Positions 1-8,587 of a stretch of 25,783 nucleotides of DNA are shown here, piece by piece. The DNA comes from Apostichopus parvimensis (taxonomy: Eukaryota > Echinodermata > Holothuroidea > Aspidochirotida > Stichopodidae): positions 6,507 to 32,289 of the forward strand of contig KN882693.1 of the NCBI GenBank assembly GCA_000934455.1, in the 5' to 3' direction. Position numbers and translations under genes: made by a program. The notes beneath the pieces are model-generated. The model was not told the DNA's origin and searched no databases. It worked only from the letters and a program-made list of their open reading frames with translations. Each line of letters begins with the position of its first letter. The stretch's first letter is position 1.

Positions 1-137
1 TTATATAGCCTAGCTTAAATTTGTTATCAATAAATCTGCTCACTAAAATTTCGGACCGTAGAGCATCTCTGGCGGGCCGGACGCAACCCTGCGGCGGGAC
101 GGACTGTGACCCGCGGGCCGTAGGTTGGACAACCCTG
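1..137 (+). mobile_element. hAT-like DNA transposon, right terminal fragment
   Basis: The segment is far more GC-rich than its surroundings. It ends in GGGCCGTAGGTTGGACAACC followed by CTG at about 137, which matches the terminal inverted repeat style of Charlie/hAT elements (CAGGGGTGTCCAACCTACGG when read from the other strand). The left end lies outside the window, so the target duplication cannot be tested. No transposase reading frame is visible, so it is probably a non-autonomous or decayed copy. Confidence 0.5.
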
Positions 138-753
138 GGCTAGAGAAATAACTATACGTAGATTTGTAAGTTGTAGTAGCATAGTACTTAGTTCAGGCCT
201 AGGCTAGGCGTCAGCAAATTTACTTTGCCTAACATTGGGTCTAGCCTAATCATGACAATATTTAAAAAAAAAAAAGTCTACAATTTACCCAAGATTTTCT
301 TCAGAAAATAGCCGTGACTCTTTAGCTACGTATTGCACTGCCATTTCGGGACAGAGTATTAGCTGATACAAATCAGAACTATCGCAATTGTTTTAAAAGG
401 TTAATGTAGTAGCCTACCCACAGTTTATTCAATTCAGACTGCCAAGAGAGCTTAAAATGGTCACAGCAAATTCCGCATCTAATATAATACCTAAATCCTG
501 GGTGTCTCATGTTGAAGCTATTTGCACGTAATTACTTTATTTATTACTTAATTAAGACTTTTTTTTAAAGATCTTATCAAGTAGGAGCATTAAGTAATAT
601 TGCACTCAAATAGTAAATAATAGATCCCACAACGACGTATAAACCTGGGTTATCATCAGACGAAAAACGGGGAATACCTAATGTTCAGTAGACGTCGTCA
701 TGGAACACTTAGACCCTTACCTGTTATAATCGAGAGGCCTGTGAATCATTTAA
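138..753. other. AT-rich intergenic stretch, nothing recognised
   Basis: No open frame with splice-site support is seen. Short TAGGCCTAGGC-like words recur at 195-250 and return near 7400-7650 and 18720-18740, suggesting a common simple or relic repeat in this genome. Confidence 0.4.
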
Positions 754-1274
754 AGGCATTGAAGAATCGCCCCAAACCAAACATCTGAAAAGGTTAACTT
801 TCCGTTGCTTGCAAGTGACGTTTTGTTCGTGTCGCTACAAAATGCAGACAGAAACGTGATACCTTGTTATCTAGGGGCGTTGTGGTCAAGTGGTTAAGGC
901 AGTGGACTTGTGATCTAAGGATTACAGGTTCGAGCCCTGGCCAGATCACTGCGTTGTGTCCTTGGGCAAGGCACTTTATCTCCATTGCCTCGTTGCGCTT
1001 ATGCCCTATGGGTTTCTGCAACGTAAGAAGTAGATAAAAAAAAAGATAAAAAAAAAGACCTGAGATGTCCATCGCTGCTATGTACACTGTGTTGTTGATA
1101 TTGACAGTAGCTGTATGTATTGACTGTGCACTAGTGTCTAATTACCGACGGTAGCAAGCTGTGTGTGTATTTTCTGGGATCGATGGTGGTGTCTAACACT
1201 TCTGTTACACCTCATTCGACACTAGGTCAGATTACCGGCATGAGACGTTTCTTTGTGCGCGACTCTTCACACCA
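754..1274 (+). repeat. Unnamed interspersed repeat, copy 1, interrupted by a SINE
   Basis: This matches 11296-11650 from AGGCATTGAAG to CTTCACACCA with many small differences. The match breaks after GATACCTTGTTATCT (about 872) and resumes at GACCTGAGATG (about 1057). The intervening bases are a tRNA-type SINE. No coding capacity is seen. The downstream edge carries an imperfect hairpin, CTTCACACC/GGTGCGAAG (about 1266-1293). Family name unknown; probably a non-autonomous DNA element. Confidence 0.75.
874..1056 (+). mobile_element. tRNA-derived SINE nested in an older repeat
   Basis: A tRNA-like head begins GGGGCGTTGTGG. It has an A-box-like TGGTCAAGTGG at 883-893 and a B-box-like GGTTCGAGCCC at 927-937, the internal pol III promoter layout. 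A non-tRNA body follows, containing TGTCCTTGGGCAAGGCACTT (959-978), a block I associate with invertebrate tRNA SINEs. The tail is two GATAAAAAAAA-like units at about 1033-1056. It is not a functional tRNA gene because the acceptor and anticodon arms do not close properly. No clean target-site duplication is seen. Confidence 0.7.
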
Positions 1275-1752
1275 AGCTGTTGCTGGTGCGAAGTAGCTTA
1301 ATGTGTAGAATTTCTGTGGGGGTATACATGAAATGTAGTTATCATGCATTTAAAGGTCATTTGAGGTCATCGAGTAAGCTTGAGATTCACTCATAATACT
1401 TATCCTGACTCTCAATATTTTATAAACAATGTGGATGATGAATAAGACAGAATGGTGCCAATTTTGTATTTTTCCCCCTGTGGTTTAGATTATTACAAAC
1501 TCAACCCAAGGTGGAATTGTTCCGCATTTACAGTGATTTCATTTAGACCTACAGCAAATAGGTTTGCAGTTTATACGCTCAAGTCACACATACCTGCATA
1601 CGCGAGTTTGCTGCAGAAGGACAAATTTTCACACCAAAAAGCCTCTATTATGTATCATACTGTATCTACATTAGGCCAACTTCCATCATCATGGTGGCCA
1701 GGGAATATGTGGTAAATATTAAAAATGTGCAACTTAATTGGTAGAGCTGAGA

Positions 1753-1778
1753 GGGGGAGGGCCCGGTGGGCCGGGGGG
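1753..1778 (+). other. Potential G-quadruplex motif
   Basis: Four guanine runs (5, 3, 3 and 6 G) are separated by loops of about 1, 6 and 2 bases, fitting the G3+N1-7 rule. It is an isolated GC island in AT-rich DNA, with no gene start visible next to it. Confidence 0.4.
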
Positions 1779-2667
1779 CTTGGAGAGGGAAGGATGTACA
1801 TTGAATAGCAATGTTTTAAATTTCTTATCTAGAACATGAGCTATTTACTTGCATGATAATGTCCTCATAATTTGCTAATTTTCTAAATTGCTATCAGAAA
1901 TGGGCCACATTAGGAACAAAAATTTTATATTTTATGTTATATTGCATCATCTTTAGTTGTATTTTGCACATTCTCCCGATTTTCCCTAATCCCTCTATTC
2001 TTGGGATGGAAACTTGTAGATTTCTCTATTTTGTGAAAGAATGGATGCTAGGTCTACAATGAATTCTGATGCTGTATTTTGCATTTTGTGGTAAATTTTA
2101 GAGTTCTGACTGGCATATGTATTATTCATCCATAATTTGGTACTCCACAAGTTAACTTACTTGATCTACTTTGAAAAAACTATTTTGGTTGCTTCTCATT
2201 GGCAAGTTATTTATAATTTAATTAATTGCAGAAAAACTTTTGTCTTTCACAAATTGGATGTAATCTTTAGATTTCTCACTTGCAAAAACTTTTGATTTTT
2301 TGGTGTTTTCTTTTCATTTCTGCCAAAATCTCATAATTTCTGGTGAAAATGTATCTGCTGCTTCCGAAACTTGCTGTTTTCCAAAGTCCAAGATAGCTTT
2401 AATACACAGGGATGTGCTTTTTAAGCACATACACTAGTTTTGCTAACAATTTACATTTTTTAATTTTTTTTAGTGAAATATATTACGTACCAGGTAAAAG
2501 TTATTAGTTTGTTTCAAAAAGATTTTTCAAGGGACCGATTGAGAGCCGTAAGTAATGTTTCTTGCATGCGAAACTGATGTATTATTAGTCTGTATGATTT
2601 TGGCATAGACTAGGCCCAATTTATGTTGAATATATTGTTAGGAATGTCAGGATTTTAGATGAAAATA

Positions 2668-2735
2668 GTGCTGGGCAGGATTCACGATTTTTAACACAGT
2701 GCTGGGCGGTAATTTTTAGTGCTGGGCGGTGCCGC
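2668..2735. repeat. GTGCTGGGCGGT cluster with terminal hairpin
   Basis: GTGCTGGGC occurs three times in about 60 bases. The last copy runs into a perfect inverted repeat, GCTGGGCGG/CCGCCCAGC, separated by two bases. It resembles the terminus of a transposable element, but no family is recognised. Confidence 0.45.
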
Positions 2736-2774
2736 CCAGCGTGGGCACTTCCCTGAATACATATATTCTGAGCA

Positions 2775-2780
2775 TTTATT
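2775..2780 (-). terminator. Candidate MAIP1 poly(A) signal
   Basis: On the minus strand this reads AATAAA, about 640 bases past the MAIP1 stop codon. I found no other exact AATAAA on the minus strand between the stop and this point. Position is the only support. Confidence 0.3.
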
Positions 2781-3418
2781 CCAAGGAGTGGTGGTCTGGT
2801 AGGTCTTGACTCAATGCTCAGGAAGCTCCCTGGTTGAAGACCTAAAGGATGCGAACAAACCGTCTATATTACAGGGCAAACCATACAATAAAGAAGAAAG
2901 ACTGCAAAATTGTGGAGAGAGGTAGATCAAAATTTCTTGTACCTAGCACAAATAGCAGTATACATACTGTAAGTAAGCTAATGGTTCATGCACAGAATTA
3001 AGAAACCATCACATTTTTCTCAGTGTTTCGTCAGTTGTAAGAGATATGGAATTAACATTCTCACCTTCTTCTAAATCTTCTAATCCTTCTTTGGAAGAAG
3101 ACATCATGAAGATTTGATCAATTTTAATAAAAGTAAATCTTTCCTTATAGTCAGTTACTAGGACAACATAAACTAAGATAATCTTTTTGTTTAAAAGCAT
3201 CAAAATTGTACAATGGTTCATTTTTACATATTTTCTCAGAAAACATGGATGAGACACAGATAACAGCACGTAAGATGAAGTAACTTTTCAACTTCTTTCT
3301 TGAACTGTAGCGGAGATATCCTCTCATCAAACAAACAATTAAATTTGTCCTCTAATTTCACTGATTTTCATCTATCTCCTATATCTCTCTCTTGACATTT
3401 TATGGTGCACCGCCATTG

Positions 3419-6400
3419 TTAGGACGGTGGGTATCCTCTTGCCTCTGTGTCGATAAGTTTACCGTGTTGAATGTGAGAAATTGTCCACTCAGGATCTACT
3501 CCCGGTGTGACCTCACGTAGAAATCTGTCAAAAAATCCATCAAAAAAAAGAACAATTAACATTTGATAGTTAAATAACGTATTGTTATCACCATACGTCA
3601 CACAATGGGTGTGCAGTAAGACCAAAAGTTTCTTTAAACTACCAGTTCTAATGTGTATAGAACAGTAATGTAGTATCAATTAAATACAATTTAACATACG
3701 TGCAGAGCGTTATTACGTACACAAACTTGGTTGTCCCTTCTTATTTCTTACATCTGGGCCTCCCAATTTTGTTTACGGCATGGCTGAATCACTTCTGAAT
3801 GCATTTTGTTATTTTGGTTGCAAGATGTTTGGTTGCATTTACTCATTAAAAGTGTGTTTTTGGTGTCTTAAATGTGGTTTATAAATTGAAGAAACTTATA
3901 GCATCCTTTTACTCCTTTAATGCTTTACCAGAACCGTAGAGTGAAACAGAAAAGCATTTCAACTCGACACATTGGGTGCATTGAGTATGATAGAACATTG
4001 ACCAACATAATTGTTATATGACAGACTTACTCATATGTACAGCTAACAAGGCTTCCCATGTTATCAAAGTCTTCCTGTGACACTCCCGGGGGCGGTTTAC
4101 CTATCTTCATCCCATATCCCTCACTCTCCTCTTTAGGTACAGCTGATGATAAACACCAGAACTTCATTAAAATATACAAGAATCTTCCACCTTAAGAAGA
4201 GAAGGAAAGAAAAAGAGAAAAATAGAGAAGAAAAGAGAGCTCTGATTATCTCTGTGCGGTTGAAATGACAGTACACTATTCAGCGAAAGTCATTCGACAA
4301 TACATTTCATGCATACTGTACAGTATGCATCGCAATGAAATCGTAAGTTCATGAGGCCATTTGAAGAAAGCTGTATTACAGTAGTAATCAGCTGTCCCAA
4401 TGAATTTTCAATTGATTTGTCTAAACATTTAATTAATGGTTGTCTTTTGTCTGTTATATTGAGACAATGTCACAGATAGAGTATCCAGTAGAAAAGGACA
4501 AAGCATGTGACCTCTATGGTTGCTGTGTACATTTCACAGACCTGCACTTGAATAACCCTCCATCCTGCTGGTTTTTTTGACTACCATAACTGCTTATTTA
4601 TTGCAGGGAATTATCTATCCTGTATCGCATCGCAAAAATACTACGCAAAATAGTCAAATTGACATTATGAGTGCAAAGGTGCATTGCAGTTATTGTCGTC
4701 AAGAAACTTGGTATTTCATAAGGGAAAAATTTCAGTACCTTGAAAACTGCTACACATAATTTGAATACTAAACTATATCCCTGTATATGACTGAAACATT
4801 GCAATAAAGACTAATATTAAATAGCAGACTAGTAACAATCACAAAGAGTAAAGAGGCATCATCAGCAATTCATTGCTGATTGTGACTAACTTTTGATACA
4901 TTGTATGATTGACATGATATGTTCATAACAATGCATTTCAAGTTGCATTTCAAGCTGCATTTCAAGTTGCATTTCAAGCAACGTATTTCAAGCAGATTGT
5001 CACTAACTTTTGATACGTTTTATGATTGACATGTTCATATGATATGTTCATAACAATGCATTTCAAGTTTTATTCCAAATGATGGAGGACAAATCAAAAA
5101 TAAAATAAATAAACACAAAAAAAAATCTAATTTCCTTTTTCCATGTGAAAAGTAAATAATATTAAACATTGCCACAAAATATTTAGAATGTACGGAAAGT
5201 AATCATCTTCTACTTATAAATTGAGGTTAATTTAAATTGTGAAGAAATCTACCAGTAGTCCTATTATATCTTCATTTGAAAAGCTACTTTCTTATTTTTG
5301 TGTCAAACCTGCATGCATGAGTGAAACTGGCAAACCAACTACAAAAATTTGAATGTCAGTTTCTCAGCAAACATTGTACATACTGTACCTTTATCATCAT
5401 AGTGAACAGTAATGTTCTGTGGAAATGAATAGAGGATATCATCGATCGAAACAGCCAAACTGGATCTGTCTGTCAGACTCATCTTTCCAATAACTTCTGC
5501 TAACTCTGGTATCAACTAGAAAAAAGCAATACAATTTGAGTTTTAAAAAACATGAAAAAATGTCTACAATGGAGCTTTATATCTATAGAGTTTGTATCCA
5601 AAATCATTACGACTGCTTTACAATTCATATTTCACATTGAACAAAAGGATTGGTGTATTAAAAAATCATTCTATCTATAACCGTGTAAGCCTAAACTGAA
5701 TCTGAAATACACATGGAAAAATATTATTCTGTAATTTGCTGTATAATGACAATGAAATACTAACCTTTGGAGAGACCATTTTTCCAATATTGTCCAACTC
5801 TCCATTTGACATTTCTCGTGAAATGATAGATAATCCCTACAACAGTAGCAAAAGAGAGAGTATAGCTTGAGCATAATTTTCTGGCAAAAAAAACTTTTTA
5901 CTGGGTCATTTAGTCTAGCTGACATTACCAATAAGAAAGCCTCACAATGACCACTGCAATGTTGCTTTTCCCTATAGCCTAATAAAGTTTGGCATCTGAT
6001 ATTGTTTCCATGGTCCATTAAATTATGGCGGTATGCATGTTTTTGGCTTGAACTTTCAATATTTAGTGGGTAGGGATTAATGTCCAACAGTCCCAGCTTC
6101 CTTACCTTCCCCATATTGATAATAGCATGCACATTTCTTGACATTAATGTGGAGATAAATACTGACTTGAAAAGAATCGGTAGCTGACCGTATACTCTGC
6201 AGTTTTCTTCCAATCCAATTGTGTTTTAATAACAACAAATATCTATTTCAGTCATGTATCACATCTAACTCTTAAACAAAATACTTTTGCTTTATTAGGC
6301 TTGGGCATACATCTGCAAAATGTTAGGCCTGGATCAGGCCTATTCTTCCTTCTCACCTGTTTTGCACCTTCAGTAAAATCTTTGAAGGAAAACTCTGGGT

Positions 6401-6806
6401 CAAAATATGCTCTAATAATTACCCCAAATACCCAGTTCCTTAGAACTTTAAAAGGGTTTGGGACAGCTATGAACACAGGTTTTAGTTTCCTCTTATTCGA
6501 ATCTTGGTTATTTCTGTCGAATGCGTCGTTACTTTGGTGTCTAACATAAAGGCTAGGGCTAGGCTTATATAGAGGTTCATTTACTATCGTGATAGGATTA
6601 AAATTACAAAGAAATTTAGATTCCCTCCTAGGCCTTGTTTCATTGATGGGCTGTCGCTTTTCACAAGTGCAATAGCTTCCGAAATACATCCCGTGAACAT
6701 GATATCGTTTCTTGAAAAGTTGAGAGCCAACATTCTTCGAAAACACAACAAATGGTGGTACTACTACTGGTAGTTTCAAAATCTGTTTTGTTATGGTTGC
6801 AGCCAT
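3419..6806 (-). CDS. MAIP1: m-AAA protease-interacting protein 1 (MAIP1/C2orf47), five exons found, one piece missing
   Basis: In vertebrates this mitochondrial matrix protein binds the m-AAA protease and assists EMRE maturation. Coding exons on the minus strand, 5' to 3': 6806-6357 (ATG to phase 0), 5836-5765 (72 bp, 24 codons), 5515-5389 (ends phase 1), 4142-4031 (phase 1 to 2), 3524-3419 (stop TAA). All listed junctions have AG/GT and compatible phases. The first exon begins MAATITKQILKLP, a basic Ser/Thr-rich presequence. Family blocks follow: VPNPFKVLRNWVFGV and DPEFSFKDFTEGAKQ (exon 1), SIDDILYSFPQNITVHYDDK (exon 3), and REVTPGVDPEWTISHIQHGK (exon 5), close to the human REFTQGVKPDWTIARIEH block. 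The joined product is 288 aa versus about 291 in human, but the strand corresponding to KFVNILMCFWYL is absent, so a small exon between 5388 and 4143 is probably missed. Confidence 0.9.
4470..4564 (-). CDS. Candidate missed MAIP1 exon (unresolved)
   Basis: Reading from 4564 down, after an AG, the phase-1 frame continues from exon 3 as GWRVIQVQVCEMYTATIEV and stays open to a TGA at 4472. Its position and alternating hydrophobic pattern suit the family's missing beta-strand after YDEKG. No donor inside it gives the phase needed for the exon at 4142, and the pyrimidine tract is poor. The exact exon is unknown and the call may be wrong. Confidence 0.25.
4606..4770 (+). repeat. Palindrome-rich interspersed repeat, copy A
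   Basis: This aligns by eye with 8774-8930 and with the reverse complement of 21025-21195. The order is shared: GGGAAT...TATCC, GCAT-GCAAAA block, AAATTG, TGCAGTT, then AAAACTGCTA and TTTGAATACTA at the end. It lies in a MAIP1 intron and is the most diverged copy. Confidence 0.55.
4878..5069 (+). repeat. Direct duplication flanking GCATTTCAAG minirepeats
   Basis: About 65 bases (from TGACTAACTTTTGATAC to ATGCATTTCAAG) at 4882-4943 recur at 5001-5069 with small changes. Between them GCATTTCAAG(C/T)T repeats about four times (4932-4980). It lies in a MAIP1 intron. Confidence 0.7.
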
Positions 6807-6810
6807 TTTG
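6799..6810 (-). promoter_or_regulatory. YY1-like element on the MAIP1 start codon
   Basis: The minus strand reads CAAAATGGCTGC, close to the YY1 consensus (AAnATGGCGGC), with the motif's ATG being the initiator codon (6806-6804). YY1 sites overlapping the start of housekeeping genes are well known in animals. Binding here is inferred. Confidence 0.35.
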
Positions 6811-7705
6811 GATTCACTTTTGTGATAAAGTCGGTTATAAATGTGAAGTGCACCCTCAAAGTTATCTCACATCGATATGAAATACCGCCACCTGTTATGT
6901 GAAAGTTGAAATCGTTTGGGCACGGGTTCCGGGGATGGGAAAGGGCGACCTGGGCGTTATTAATATCAGTTATGCTTGATTTTAACCTTCAAACATGCGT
7001 CAGGGATTTGAATAAAACTTTGAAATCGTCGCTTTCAGCGGGAAACATTTATAGTGCAATTCAACACATTTGTTAAATTGTCACCACTGATATCATTGGT
7101 GACCCTCTGGTTGAGATCACTACAATATTGTAACAGAAAGTAAGTTGCTAACATAGTAAAACGTCCTTACACACAAATGAAAATTTCGTTACACCTAATC
7201 AATTTTAAATACGGTGCGTTGAGAGAGAGGTTCCATGTTCTTTCAAAGGATACTTTTAAAATGTTTGTTTTATTATTTCATTTTGTCATGTACGAATAAT
7301 GAAAGGAGCGATGTTGATTTAATATCACAAATTAAAACCTAATTTTTGTTTGAATACCGCTGATAGTAATTACGCGAAATTAGTAAAAGGTTAATGTTAC
7401 ACTAGCCTAACGTTTGGCCTAGGCTAAAATAATGAAAATATCATCGTACTGAGAATAATAGTACAAAATGTAGTTAGGCACGGGGGTTCTGATTAAAGCA
7501 TATGCCTTGCGCCTATATTTTATCCCTGGTAATCACTTCGAATCGAATGTGTCTATAGTTTAAGGTTGCGTAAAAGAAAAGGCTAGGTATGGGAATAGGA
7601 AGTTAGGGTTATTGTATGTATTGTTACTGTTAGTGTTACTAGTGTTAGGCCTATGCTATAGACTGTAGTATTTATTTATATTATAACCTAGGGCCAAGGC
7701 CCAAA

Positions 7706-8242
7706 ATGTGTAACGTTATTGTGAAGCGTATTCTAGTTTGTTATTGTTATTATGACATCACACATGGCTCTCATTTTGGTGGTTTGCCCTGTGGTGTGGC
7801 GGGCTATAAATCACGCGCTAATAGAAGCGTATACAGATGTTTTGTTTTAAATGATTCGGTTTGTGGGGTTGGAAGACAGCCAAACTGGTTCAAATTGGTT
7901 GAGTGCCCATTTGCATGTGATCATCTGCATATCAGGTTGGCACTCAACCAATCAAGAGTTGGGTGGGGGGTTAGCTGTAAGTTTAGACCAATCGGGTTCA
8001 AGGGCAGAGCGTGTGCCCTGTGCATCGCGTCGTAATTTATTATTTTGGAATCGGGTTTAAGTGTCTCCTAAAGACATATCGAGGAGTTTAAGTTTATCTC
8101 CCGAAGTCTAGTTATATTTATACCTGTGCATTTTAATTATCCAAAGTTATAGTTTTATTCAGAATCAATAAAAAAGATATATATTATCAAATATCCGCTT
8201 TTGGAGATTATTTCCTGTTTCACGCTCGGTTCGATGTTATCA
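7706..8242 (+). mobile_element. Possible solo LTR or promoter-like segment
   Basis: The order of signals resembles an LTR: TGTAACG-like beginning, CTATAAATC TATA-type box at 7804-7812, then AATAAA at 8166 followed by T/A-rich sequence. An inverted CCAAT-box pair lies inside. AAGGCCC occurs on both sides (about 7695 and 8248), a possible but short flanking repeat. No internal retroelement genes are present. It could equally be genuine TYW5 promoter sequence. Ends are approximate. Confidence 0.25.
7894..7952. repeat. 14-bp perfect inverted repeat carrying CCAAT boxes
   Basis: ATTGGTTGAGTGCC (7894-7907) is exactly the reverse complement of GGCACTCAACCAAT (7939-7952). Each outer end is a CCAAT/ATTGG box, and another CCAAT follows at about 7989. 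The loop contains an ATTTGCAT octamer (7909-7916). Confidence 0.7.
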
Positions 8243-8587
8243 GTGTAAGGCCCGGCTTATAGTTCTTAGAACTATCAAAATAAGCCTTAAATTATCAGAA
8301 ATCAGAAGCTAAAAAGTCTGAAATTAAAGTGATTGAAATATTAGGGATGTGTATTGTTAGAATTACATTACTACTCTCTTTAGTTAATAGATAGCTACAA
8401 GATGTGTGCTCAGAAATGTACTACATATTGTGTTATTTTTCCCTGATTCTGTCCTAGGACTGATTTGCAATACTTGTGTTTCTGTAAGTTAATACAAATT
8501 AAGATTTCTTTTCTTTGTGATATGATTAATGTTAATGGTATCATATTTTACAGTTGCAAACTGGTCTCTTTGTGAAGTAACCGACAT

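Larger units (their letters stand above)
1275..2770. other. Intergenic, largely unrecognised
   Basis: The stretch is AT-rich, with no exon-like frame. It contains a potential G-quadruplex run at 1753-1778 and a cluster of GTGCTGGGCGGT-type words at 2670-2735, described separately. The open frame at 1452-1715 has no family resemblance and no splice support. Confidence 0.4.
6807..8553. promoter_or_regulatory. Shared 5' region of divergent MAIP1 and TYW5
   Basis: It lies between the MAIP1 start codon (minus) and the first coding exon of TYW5 (plus, acceptor CAG ending at 8553). The non-coding first exon of TYW5 must lie here or further left, but no donor could be chosen confidently. The block just upstream of MAIP1 (6890-7110) is more CpG-bearing than its surroundings. 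The right half contains the LTR-like segment described separately. Confidence 0.45.

Noticed and set aside
874..960. Functional tRNA gene
   Set aside because: A and B boxes are present, but the acceptor and anticodon stems do not close and a SINE body and tail follow.
794..1087. 97-aa minus-strand protein
   Set aside because: The frame is the reverse of the SINE and its A-rich tail (poly-Leu/Phe start), not a gene.
3009..3269. Additional MAIP1 exon (86-aa minus-strand frame)
   Set aside because: It lies beyond the MAIP1 stop codon at 3419, has no similarity to the family, and is better read as 3' UTR.
5671..6213. 180-aa minus-strand protein
   Set aside because: It contains MAIP1 exon 2 sequence in a different frame together with intron on both sides; the conserved peptide needs the spliced frame.
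6301..6549. 82-aa plus-strand protein
   Set aside because: It is antisense to MAIP1 exon 1.
7706..8060. 109-aa and 69-aa plus-strand proteins
   Set aside because: Overlapping frames in the LTR/promoter-like segment, with no motif or homologous block.
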